A stretch of DNA of 64,000 nt, taken from positions 1 to 64,000 of the forward strand of contig CAYQPF010000009.1 in the NCBI GenBank assembly GCA_964419225.1, in the 5' to 3' direction. This document shows positions 54,175 to 62,009 of this stretch, one piece after another. Each line of letters opens with the position of its first letter. Positions within the stretch are counted from its first letter, which is position 1. The stretch comes from CAYQPF01 sp964419225 (lineage in GTDB: Bacteria; Cloacimonadota; Cloacimonadia; Cloacimonadales; CAYQPF01). Made by a program: the position numbers and the translations under genes. Under the pieces are notes generated by a model, which was not told where the DNA came from, did not search any database, and worked only from the letters and a program-made list of their open reading frames with translations.

Positions 54175-55213
54175 CATTACCTCCATGCTTAAAATAGTAA
54201 TAATACTTATTAGATTTGCATATAGAATTCATGATACAAAGTAAATCATAGCCATTAAACCCTTGAAAAACATCAATATGTTGCATTGCTTTTTTCATAT
54301 ATTCATTAACGCTTTCTTTTACTTTCGATACAATTCCTGAAGTGTTCAGTAGGGATGAAAGTTTAATTTGATCGTCCTTACTAATTTCCATTTTGGTCAA
54401 AACAGAATGGATATAGTCAGATTCTGCTTTCATAAGGTAGTACAAGGGCAAAGTCAATCTGCCATTAAGAATATCACTGAATTGATCTTGATAATCTTTT
54501 AGAGATGCTGAATTAGGCACATAGTCACCTAAATCATTTATCATGTGCAATCCTGTCCCATATAATTCGCCAAAATCCTTCAGTTTCTCAACATTCTCTA
54601 CATTTTGAGTGGTAAGAATAGCTCCAGCAGCAGCACATCTTCCTGTAAAGATACCGCTTCCATAGTAACATCTTTTTCTATAGTCTTCAATAAATCTGTC
54701 TTCATCAAGATAGAAATGATAATTTCCTGTATTGAGTAGGTTTAAATCATAATGCTGAGCCACATAGATATTGGAATTCGATTCCGAGATGGCATCATAT
54801 AACCAATTTATGATTGAAGTGTCATAAATTTCTCTAACGTACATGATACATTTTTGTGCCAATTCTCTTGTACACATCGCGGCAATAAAATTAGAATCAC
54901 GTTGTTGTCGAATTAGAGTACCAAACTTATTATCAAAAGATGCATTAGCCTGATAAGATGAAATATTGATCAATTCAAATGCGGCACAAACTGGTATAAT
55001 ATCTTTCCAATTCGAACCACCACATAGTTCAAAAGAAGCTCTCAATAATGCTGGTTTTAATAGTGGTTTATTTTTTCTCCTTTCAACGATCTTCATGATA
55101 ATTTCATATAAACCACGATCTTGCCATGTGTGTTCTTTTATTAACTCGTGTATATAAGGATATACATTTAGAGCTGTATCATTTAGGTAATCAATATAGT
55201 CTTGTTTAGTCAC
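54155..55213 (-). CDS. Polyprenyl-synthase-like protein with altered Asp-rich motifs
   Basis: A 352-residue all-helical protein with a GTG start; SD AGGGG lies before it. The isoprenyl diphosphate synthase fold is recognisable: 'KPLLKPALLRASFELCGG' (49-66), 'AAFELINISSYQANASFDNK' (77-96), 'GRCAAAGAIL' (191-200), 'LYGTGLHMINDLGDY' (217-231), 'DILNGRLTLPLYYL' (247-260). The first Asp-rich motif DDxxD is N90-A-S-F-D94, and the second is N226-D227-L-G-D230. With the first motif broken, normal prenyl-diphosphate condensation is doubtful; it may be a pseudoenzyme, a ComQ-like modifier, or use a different substrate. It sits between the binding protein (16-nt gap) and the membrane protein of a transporter operon, an unusual place for this family. 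Confidence 0.78.
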   Translation of the reverse strand: MTKQDYIDYLNDTALNVYPYIHELIKEHTWQDRGLYEIIMKIVERRKNKPLLKPALLRASFELCGGSNWKDIIPVCAAFELINISSYQANASFDNKFGTLIRQQRDSNFIAAMCTRELAQKCIMYVREIYDTSIINWLYDAISESNSNIYVAQHYDLNLLNTGNYHFYLDEDRFIEDYRKRCYYGSGIFTGRCAAAGAILTTQNVENVEKLKDFGELYGTGLHMINDLGDYVPNSASLKDYQDQFSDILNGRLTLPLYYLMKAESDYIHSVLTKMEISKDDQIKLSSLLNTSGIVSKVKESVNEYMKKAMQHIDVFQGFNGYDLLCIMNSICKSNKYYYYFKHGGNDVEKNC

Positions 55214-55229
55214 TAATACCCCTTAGAAA

Positions 55230-56354
55230 TCAATATGGCACAAACTTATTATCTTTTATTTTCATAATCTGAATAGCTTTTTCAACATCACCATTCACGT
55301 CAAAAGACATTTTCCCAGTTACTCCATTATAATCTTTAATATTATATAAGTTTTTTATTACTTTTTCGATTTTTAAGTCACTTCCTTTTCCCGAATTTTG
55401 GATTGCTTTATATGCCATCATGACAACATCCCAACCATAACCTGCAAGGATATCCGGTTTCTGGTTATATTTTACATTGTATAGTTTAACAAAATTTACC
55501 ATGGAAGAATCCTGACTTTCAGTATTGAAAGCTGGACTGGAGAACATAACTCCCTCAGCAGATTTGCCAGCTATTTCCAAAATCTTCGGATCATTAAAAG
55601 TTGATATTCCTAATAGTCTTGATGACAATCCACTTTCTTTTGCTTGTTTAATAAAGAAGCCAGCCTCTTTTATTGTCAGTGCAAGAAATATCAAATCTGG
55701 ATTATTTTTTTTGATATTCTGTATTATTGTTCTAAAATCAGTACTATTTTCTTTTACATTCTCTCTTAATAATATCTTATTACCAGAAAGTTCATAATCC
55801 TTTGTAAATAAATCGCTAATTGTCATAGTTGATGATGCTTGCAGGGCAACAATAGCAGCACTTTTCGATACCAGATTCTTTATGGCGAAATCAGCTAAGA
55901 CTTTTCCATCATAGGAATCCGATGGATATATTCTAAAAAAATGATCACCGGCTTCAGTTAACTCAATTGCGGAAGCAGTTGGAGATAACAAAACGACCTT
56001 CTTTGACTCTGCAATTGGTGTAATTGGCAATGCTGTTGCTGAAAACATTCCGCCAATAACCATTGGGACTTTATTGATGTCAACTAGTTTATTGAAGGCA
56101 TTAACACTTTGCAAGGGCAAGTTTTTATCATCTTCAAAGATGATATTTAATTTAGTTCCAACTGGTGCAGTTTTGTTAATGGTTTCTATAGCTAAATCCA
56201 TGCCTGTCTTTAGTGATTTCCCGTACATTGCAGCATCTCCGGATAGAGGTAAAATTGAACCGATAGTAATTTCTGACGGTTTCTTATTGCAAGCTGAAAT
56301 CACAGATAAAATTAAAATAATCATTACGATATAGAGACTCACGTGTTTTTTCAT
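55230..56354 (-). CDS. HAAT-family substrate-binding lipoprotein (LivK-like)
   Basis: A 374-residue periplasmic-binding lipoprotein. The signal peptide has lipobox ISAC (Cys22). The mature part has the type I binding fold with 'ITIGSILPLSGDAAMYGKSL', 'MDLAIETINK', 'IFEDDKNLPLQSVNAFNKLV', 'VVLLSPTASAIELTEAGDHFFRIYPSD' (in part), 'GYGWDVVMMAYKAI' and 'GVTGKMSFDVNGD'. These are standard for LivJ/LivK/AmiC-like proteins; the ligand may be an amino acid, a urea/amide or another small polar molecule. SD AAGGAG lies before the ATG. It is the first gene of the seven-gene operon down to 49818. Confidence 0.92.
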   Translation of the reverse strand: MKKHVSLYIVMIILILSVISACNKKPSEITIGSILPLSGDAAMYGKSLKTGMDLAIETINKTAPVGTKLNIIFEDDKNLPLQSVNAFNKLVDINKVPMVIGGMFSATALPITPIAESKKVVLLSPTASAIELTEAGDHFFRIYPSDSYDGKVLADFAIKNLVSKSAAIVALQASSTMTISDLFTKDYELSGNKILLRENVKENSTDFRTIIQNIKKNNPDLIFLALTIKEAGFFIKQAKESGLSSRLLGISTFNDPKILEIAGKSAEGVMFSSPAFNTESQDSSMVNFVKLYNVKYNQKPDILAGYGWDVVMMAYKAIQNSGKGSDLKIEKVIKNLYNIKDYNGVTGKMSFDVNGDVEKAIQIMKIKDNKFVPY

Positions 56355-56787
56355 TGTTAACTCCTTTGATTATAGTTTAATTAACAAAAAACTCTATCAA
56401 GTCTTAGTTTTTTGTTTATTTACCAATAATGACCTACCCGAATTCAAATGAGTAGTATATTAATTCACAAATATAATTATAGGATTATAATTATATCTAG
56501 ACTAACAACTTATTATTTCATTCTGATGAAACTGTCAATAAAAAATGTGTTTGGAGTCGAACAATTATCATATTAATTAGGATATTTTCTTACATCAAAA
56601 AGAGTGCTTCTGTTTTAAATTAGTAAATATTTCTAATGTTTGTTATTAAATGATTCAGAGTATCTTATTGGTTACCTTTAACTTTCAGTTCATTTACAAT
56701 TCAATTCACCTCTTTTAAACCAAAATCTTTCAGACTATAACTTACCTCTCACCTAAAATCTGTCTCTTCTCCACTGACTACTGGTAA
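56355..56787. other. Intergenic region between STAND gene and transporter operon
   Basis: A very AT-rich 433-bp gap. It contains a palindrome-like ATAATTATAGGATTATAATTAT (about 56470-56491). No gene and no small peptide frame with an SD was seen. The length and the strong SD of the binding-protein gene suggest that the transporter operon has its own promoter, but no convincing -35/-10 pair was found. Confidence 0.5.
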
Positions 56788-59700
56788 CTATTCTTTTTCC
56801 GATTCAACAAAAAGTGATTTTGTCATTTTTACTATTTCTATAATACTCTCTTCTTTTCTATGTTGATAACGTTCAATTAATCCCACAAAAATTTTGATTC
56901 CTTCATCCATTTGTCCATTTTGGAACAAGGCTACTCCCAAATCATACATAGAAATTGCAACTTGCTTGGTTATTCCTGATTCCTCTCTGTGTTGATAAAG
57001 AGTTATGACAGATCTATAGGCTTTAATTGCCTCTTTCTTCTGCCCGATTTCACGTAAGGTATTTCCCAAATTATACATAGCACTAGCTACTGTTTCTGTT
57101 ATTCTGGTTTCCTTTCTGTCCTGATAAAGAGAAATTAAATTTCGGTAGTTCTTAATTCCCTCATCTTGTTGCCAAGCATTTACTAGAGAATTTCCCATAT
57201 AAAACATAGCACAAACCACCTTTTCTGCTATTCTGAATTCTTCTCTGTGTTGATAAAGAGCAATGACAGTTCTATAGGCTTTAATTGCCTCTTCTAATTG
57301 TCCTGCTTCACCCAAGAAGACGCCCCAATTAATAATAGTCGTAGCTACATGCTCTGCTATTCCAGCCTCCTCTCTGTACTGATAACGGTCAATAACATCA
57401 TTGTAGATTTTATATGACTCTTCCAGTTGACCCATTTTACATAAAACAAGACTCAAAGCTCCCATAACTTGAGCTACTTGCTTTGCTATCGCTGCTTCCT
57501 CTCTATGCTGATAATGTGAAATGACTTCTCGGTAGGTCTTAATTTCCTCTTCCTGCTGTCCGGTTTCACCCAAAACTATCCCCAAATTATACATAGTACA
57601 TGCCACTTGTTCTACTATTCTGACTTCCTCTCTATGTTGATAAAGGGCTATAACATTCCTGTAGGTTCTTATTTCTTCGTCTCGTTGACCCGCTTCATTT
57701 AAGACAACTCCCCAATTCCTCATTGTTATTGTCACAAGCTCTGCTATTTCGGCTTCCTGATGTCCAGTTCCTAAAGCAATAACCCTTTGATAAGTCTCAA
57801 TTTGTTTTTTTCTTTGTTTTGTAGCATCTAAAAAATCTGCCTTTGCTCCTAAAGCTATCAAATATGCTCTCAATGCTTCCGGAGTTTGGTGATTAAATTG
57901 ATAATCACTTTCAATGGAATTAAAAAGTGGTAATGCTGCAAATCCAATAGATTTTCCGGCTTCCATAGCCATGGCGATTCTTGCCTGAGGTGCACGAACT
58001 GGTAATCCTTCTTGTAATTTCAAAGTATGATTTTGAATAGAGCGTATAACTTCGCGTTGATTAGGTGGAATTGTATAATAAGAATCCTCAACCCCAGGTT
58101 CTTCTGTATGTGTGAGAAACCCGATATTACAAAGCATCATTAACCCATTATCATATGCTGTTAAAGTGTCATATATCCAATTAGGATGTTTAAACTCATC
58201 ATTAAACCACTCTTGTAGTTCAGTCAAAGAAAAATAAGCAACCCTGTCTATCAGAGAGTAACAGCTTTCCAGGAAACTGCGGAAATTGAAACCATACTTA
58301 CCTGCTGATTTATCGAGGCACTCTATTTCCTTGGCCATAAGTTTTTGCGTGAATTCAAAATAATTGATTGTATCCATGGAACCGAGTTTCCCAATTGATA
58401 AAGCATAATCGGTGAATGATAATCCTGCTTCCAAAGCCAGAATCAAAGAACGGCGATATATACCAGTCACTTTTCCGGTCTTCTCAAATAAATTCAGGGC
58501 ATCATAGAATTCTCGGTAACCCGGGTTCTTCTCATGTTTAGCTGCCCAAACTCTCATCGCTATTTTTGATGCGTCATCCTCACTCAACTCTTTAATCTGA
58601 ATCTGTTGTCCCGAATTGCTCTTAATGCGTGTGCTTGTAATCAGAGTAAGAGATACTGCTTCCACCTGTGCCTGTTCTTTCAAGCGTGTGATGAGCTTCT
58701 CAGCTTTCTCAGTTTTCACCTTATCGGCATCAAGATCAGTTAAATCATCTAATACCCAAATATGTCTAACTTTTAATCTGGATATTTCTTTCATGATGTC
58801 CTCAACACTCGGATTTTCGATTTCCAATTTATATAACTTAGCTAATTTAACACACATATCCTCTATCAAATTGGATTCAGCAGGATATCCCCAGCAATTC
58901 ATCTGGAAAATATATAAAGGCTGGTCAGCATTATGGAAATAGTAATCACGTACCCAGGAAACATATTGCCTCAGAAAAGCAGATTTGCCCATCCCCGGAT
59001 TACCCCAAACCCAATAAACCTTTCGCTCATCTGTTCCCGCTAAAGGTGAAGGAATGTCCTGTAAGATCTTTAACTCGGCTTCTCTTCCTACAAAAGGATC
59101 ATCTTCAGGATATAAAACTGTTGCCTCTAGGCAGGCATCAAGAAAGTCTGTATGATAATGCCCTTTCAGGACAGGGGAATATCTTTGTAACTCTGGTGTA
59201 CCCTTAGGTAGGAATAGCTTATCCCAAGGTTTTTGACTTATTTCCAGACAGTCAGGAAGATTATTCTGCATTTCCTCTTTAACTGCATTCCTGGCCAATT
59301 CAATGGCTTCATCCATAGCATTTGTTTGGAGAAATCCAATCAAAGCTCTCATATAACTTTTGGGAGCATCTTTCATAATGCTCTCGGTAAAAGCCAACCA
59401 GGCACAAGGTAAGTTTTGGGCAAACTTTTCTCCATAACAGGCAAAGCCAATGAAACCCGTTAACTCAGACCATTTCTCTTTTTCCAGTAATTGATTGAAA
59501 GAATAAGTTCCATCCTCAAATTGAAGTTGTCCTTCTTCACTGCCATGTCCATAATAAATGAGCAGATCTATTCCTCTTTTCATTTCTCTGACTAAGTTAC
59601 TTTTTGTAGCTTTATCAACTCTCAGGCAAATATTCAAATTGGATTTCTCCAAATCCTGTACAGCAACTTTAGCAAACTCCAAAGCTTCTTTCATATTCTG

Positions 59701-60381
59701 ATATGTATCATTACCAATCAGAATAGTGATTCTAAAGGCAGGGGTTGGCACAGTATCAGGTGTAGTTTGTGTATCCTGACTGGGAGGCACAAAATCTCCT
59801 TCCAGATAGCAATCAAACAGGAAATTATCCTTTCCTGCCCCCTTACAAAGAATCCATTTCTTCTCAATATCTTCAAACTCTTTTCTGATCCGAATATTCT
59901 TGTTAAGTCTGTCATAGAAAACTGTCGAACAGGCAATAGCTGTATTAACTTCAGGATGTTCAGTCAAAACTGAACGTAAACCAGACCAGTCCGCTATTCT
60001 ATTTGCTAATATATATTCATCACTTTGGTGTTCTCCTTCCACAATATCCAGATTACCGGTAACTAAAGCAATCCGTAACCTGATTTGCATTCCGGGTGAA
60101 GCAGTTTTGTTTTCCTCAGCTATTAGAGAATCAATATTCAAGACGTATTTCAAGGCTATCTGTTCGGTAATGTTAATCAAAGCTATATAATAACCATCTC
60201 CGGTATCCTGATAAGGATATGATTCAAAAATATTGGTATAAGGCAGAAAGAATTTGCTTGCCTTAATCAAAATATCTTTGAAGGACTTCTTTACATTCTG
60301 TTGTTCTATACGTGACCGACTGGAAAAACCTTTAATATCCAATAATAATATGGGAATATTTCGATAAGACATATAATTCAT
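56788..60381 (-). CDS. Cyclase-like / CHAT / STAND NTPase / TPR protein
   Basis: A 1197-residue soluble protein. I choose ATG 60381 because SD GAGG is 5 nt upstream and the sequence before it overlaps the promoter. Residues ~8-195 are a class III nucleotide-cyclase-like domain: D15 in LLLDIKGFS and D62 in QDTGDGYYIAL are the two metal Asp positions; the substrate Lys and transition-state Arg are not evident. Residues ~215-400 are a CHAT/caspase-like protease domain: YYGHGSEEG (H279) and GFACYGE (C315). Residues ~425-690 are a STAND (NB-ARC/NACHT-like) NTPase: DPFVGREAEL, Walker A GNPGMGKS (460-467), Walker B IWVLDD (541-546). A winged-helix-like part follows. Residues ~865-1190 hold about seven TPRs with a repeating 'IALYQHREE..IAE.VA..M.N.G..L.E.GQ'. 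It resembles NLR-like bacterial conflict sensors: TPRs sense, STAND oligomerises, CHAT cleaves. Confidence 0.85.
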   Translation of the reverse strand: MNYMSYRNIPILLLDIKGFSSRSRIEQQNVKKSFKDILIKASKFFLPYTNIFESYPYQDTGDGYYIALINITEQIALKYVLNIDSLIAEENKTASPGMQIRLRIALVTGNLDIVEGEHQSDEYILANRIADWSGLRSVLTEHPEVNTAIACSTVFYDRLNKNIRIRKEFEDIEKKWILCKGAGKDNFLFDCYLEGDFVPPSQDTQTTPDTVPTPAFRITILIGNDTYQNMKEALEFAKVAVQDLEKSNLNICLRVDKATKSNLVREMKRGIDLLIYYGHGSEEGQLQFEDGTYSFNQLLEKEKWSELTGFIGFACYGEKFAQNLPCAWLAFTESIMKDAPKSYMRALIGFLQTNAMDEAIELARNAVKEEMQNNLPDCLEISQKPWDKLFLPKGTPELQRYSPVLKGHYHTDFLDACLEATVLYPEDDPFVGREAELKILQDIPSPLAGTDERKVYWVWGNPGMGKSAFLRQYVSWVRDYYFHNADQPLYIFQMNCWGYPAESNLIEDMCVKLAKLYKLEIENPSVEDIMKEISRLKVRHIWVLDDLTDLDADKVKTEKAEKLITRLKEQAQVEAVSLTLITSTRIKSNSGQQIQIKELSEDDASKIAMRVWAAKHEKNPGYREFYDALNLFEKTGKVTGIYRRSLILALEAGLSFTDYALSIGKLGSMDTINYFEFTQKLMAKEIECLDKSAGKYGFNFRSFLESCYSLIDRVAYFSLTELQEWFNDEFKHPNWIYDTLTAYDNGLMMLCNIGFLTHTEEPGVEDSYYTIPPNQREVIRSIQNHTLKLQEGLPVRAPQARIAMAMEAGKSIGFAALPLFNSIESDYQFNHQTPEALRAYLIALGAKADFLDATKQRKKQIETYQRVIALGTGHQEAEIAELVTITMRNWGVVLNEAGQRDEEIRTYRNVIALYQHREEVRIVEQVACTMYNLGIVLGETGQQEEEIKTYREVISHYQHREEAAIAKQVAQVMGALSLVLCKMGQLEESYKIYNDVIDRYQYREEAGIAEHVATTIINWGVFLGEAGQLEEAIKAYRTVIALYQHREEFRIAEKVVCAMFYMGNSLVNAWQQDEGIKNYRNLISLYQDRKETRITETVASAMYNLGNTLREIGQKKEAIKAYRSVITLYQHREESGITKQVAISMYDLGVALFQNGQMDEGIKIFVGLIERYQHRKEESIIEIVKMTKSLFVESEKE

Positions 60382-60416
60382 ACATACCTCAACTGGAAAG
60401 GGATAATAGAGACAAT

Positions 60417-60444
60417 AATTTATGATTGATAAAATATATGTCAA
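60417..60444 (-). promoter_or_regulatory. Putative promoter of the STAND gene
   Basis: TTGACA (60444-60439), a 16-bp spacer, TAAATT (60422-60417). It lies 35 nt before the ATG at 60381 and is followed by SD GAGG. Confidence 0.5.
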
Positions 60445-60858
60445 GGAAAAACATATGAAGATGGTTTAGCTGAATTCATTCATAATTGAAGGATATTGGA
60501 ATCTACTCCAAACCCGCTATTTGATTATTACAAAACTTATCTCTTCCTTAACTTTACTCAGATTCAAAATTCAAGCCTTTAAATTGTCGGATTATTGAAT
60601 TATTTTCTCCTAATCTGCGTAAATCTGCGTCTCTTCTGCGGATAAAGAACTTTCTGGAGAGGACTCATAGATAATAAATCTTGTATCCTATTTGAACAAT
60701 TGTATCAATTGCACCTTGACTCAATTCTCTTCCATGAGAGAGTACGGCTTCAACTTAGCTCTCTTCACAAACTACTATAGAGCTATTCCCACTACCAAAG
60801 GTCCCCTGAAATAGCACCCTGTACAGCCCCCCCGACATGCTTTTCCGTTAATCACTTC
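60445..60858. other. Intergenic region with a possible gene remnant
   Basis: It contains CTGCGTAAATCTGCGTCTCTTCTGCGG-type low-complexity sequence (about 60617-60642) and the interrupted reading frame at 60665-60838. Otherwise nothing is recognised. Confidence 0.45.
60665..60838 (-). pseudogene. Possible small gene with one in-frame stop
   Basis: From ATG 60838 the frame reads MSGGLYRVLFQGTFGSGNSS.. to a TAA at 60757-60755. It then continues in the same frame as VEAVLSHGRELSQGAIDTIV.. to a TGA at 60667-60665. The 58-codon frame has protein-like composition on both sides of the single stop, so it could be the decayed end of a gene. I recognise no family, and it may be chance. Confidence 0.25.
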
Positions 60859-61305
60859 TTAAATATATCCTTTCTTTTTCAAAAAAGCAGTTATCCGCCC
60901 TGGAATTTGTCTTCCAAGCTCCATAGCTTTGATTCCACATTTATCCCCTGACTCATCTCTGAACCGTTCATATCTTTTTATCAAATCTATATCAGAACTC
61001 TTGTTTAAAATTTGTGCCAATTCATTTTCACTAAACTCTTCAACCAAAATTTCTGCCATTCCAATTAGAAATGTGTCTTTTTCATCCATTTCATTTTTAA
61101 CAATAACCCAAACTGAATCTGGTAAATTGGGGTGATCATAGTATTTTGAATCACCTATTTGCTTCTCCCAAAATGCTTCTGACATCGCTCCTATTCCTTC
61201 CGAAATCAATATTCTCTTTGCAAATTCAAGTCTTCTGTCCGTATTCTTGGATATTAGAATAGTTGAAAATAGTACAAGCAGAAAAAGAAAAGTGATCTTC
61301 TTCAT
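60859..61305 (-). CDS. Small secreted protein, DUF2059-like
   Basis: A 148-residue protein. The signal peptide is ~1-19 (MKKITFLFLLVLFSTILIS). The mature part is helical and charged; 'LVEEFSENELAQILNKSSD' resembles the DUF2059 helix pair (fteeEl.ali.fy.s). The match is by pattern only. It is likely periplasmic. SD GGAGA lies before the ATG. The function is unknown. Confidence 0.7.
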   Translation of the reverse strand: MKKITFLFLLVLFSTILISKNTDRRLEFAKRILISEGIGAMSEAFWEKQIGDSKYYDHPNLPDSVWVIVKNEMDEKDTFLIGMAEILVEEFSENELAQILNKSSDIDLIKRYERFRDESGDKCGIKAMELGRQIPGRITAFLKKKGYI

Positions 61306-61387
61306 TGTTTCTCCATTTTAGTTTTAAATTTTTTGAGAATTCTCATCTATAGTGCAAATGTTACACTATCTTTCAAATGTTACAGGG

Positions 61388-61654
61388 CTACTTCTTCTGT
61401 TTGCTCTTTTTTGCAACAGTTTCCTTACCTTTTATCTTTTCTTTTGAATTTTTAAATTGTTTCTTTCTCTCCCGATAATGTATCACTAAGCCTGTTATCA
61501 TTAATATTCCACCCAACACACATGCCATCCCGGATATATCAGACTTCCAATCCCATCCTGAACTTAATTGAATCAATTTCAATGACTTTAACATCAGAAA
61601 CTGATAAAACAACACAAACCCGGTGATCAAAAATGTTAAAACTCTCTTACTCAT
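61388..61654 (-). CDS. Small two-helix membrane protein
   Basis: An 88-residue protein with helices at ~7-25 and ~42-60 and a strongly basic Lys-rich tail (~64-88) expected to lie in the cytoplasm. SD GGGAGG lies 5 nt before the ATG, which supports it as a real gene. It lies 82 nt upstream of the DUF2059-like gene on the same strand. No family is recognised. Confidence 0.65.
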   Translation of the reverse strand: MSKRVLTFLITGFVLFYQFLMLKSLKLIQLSSGWDWKSDISGMACVLGGILMITGLVIHYRERKKQFKNSKEKIKGKETVAKKSKQKK

Positions 61655-62009
61655 ACCATCCTCCCTTCTCTATTAAACTTCACCCAACTCTCAACTTCTC
61701 CTGCCCCCTGCCGACTGCATGCTGCCGACTCTCTCCTTAGTATTTGCCTGCGGGTTTATCTTTTTTAACAATCCCGCCCTTATGATAGCTTCAGATATCT
61801 TCTCTTGTCAGTGTTAGTCTGTGTCTGTCCTTGTAAGTCCGTGTTTCCAAAACTACCGCCTGACGATTTCTCTTATCACACTCTTGCTAATTTTGATGCC
61901 TTAAAAATCAACAATTTCGATCCCCTTTTGTGCCTTTTGTGCCTTTTTGTGGCTAATTAGGCTTTTTAGTGGACTAATTGATAATTATATACGACCACTT
62001 ACATGTCTC
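61655..62009. repeat. Intergenic repeats
   Basis: No gene. It contains CTGCCCCCTGCCGACTGCAT units (about 61700-61725), the ATTTGCCTGCGGGTTTATC repeat (about 61741) also seen near 33780 and 33934, and GTCTGTGTCTGTCCTTGTAA units (about 61820-61845). A duplication TTTTGTGCCTTTTGTGCC lies near 61927. Confidence 0.65.

Noticed and set aside
56369..56400. TTGATA/TATAAT pair before the binding-protein gene
   Set aside because: The spacer is 20 bp and the predicted transcript start would fall in the SD.
54155..56787. ComQ-style pheromone module
   Set aside because: No small peptide gene with an SD was found next to the synthase-like gene, and no ComP/ComA-like pair; only the fold similarity remains.
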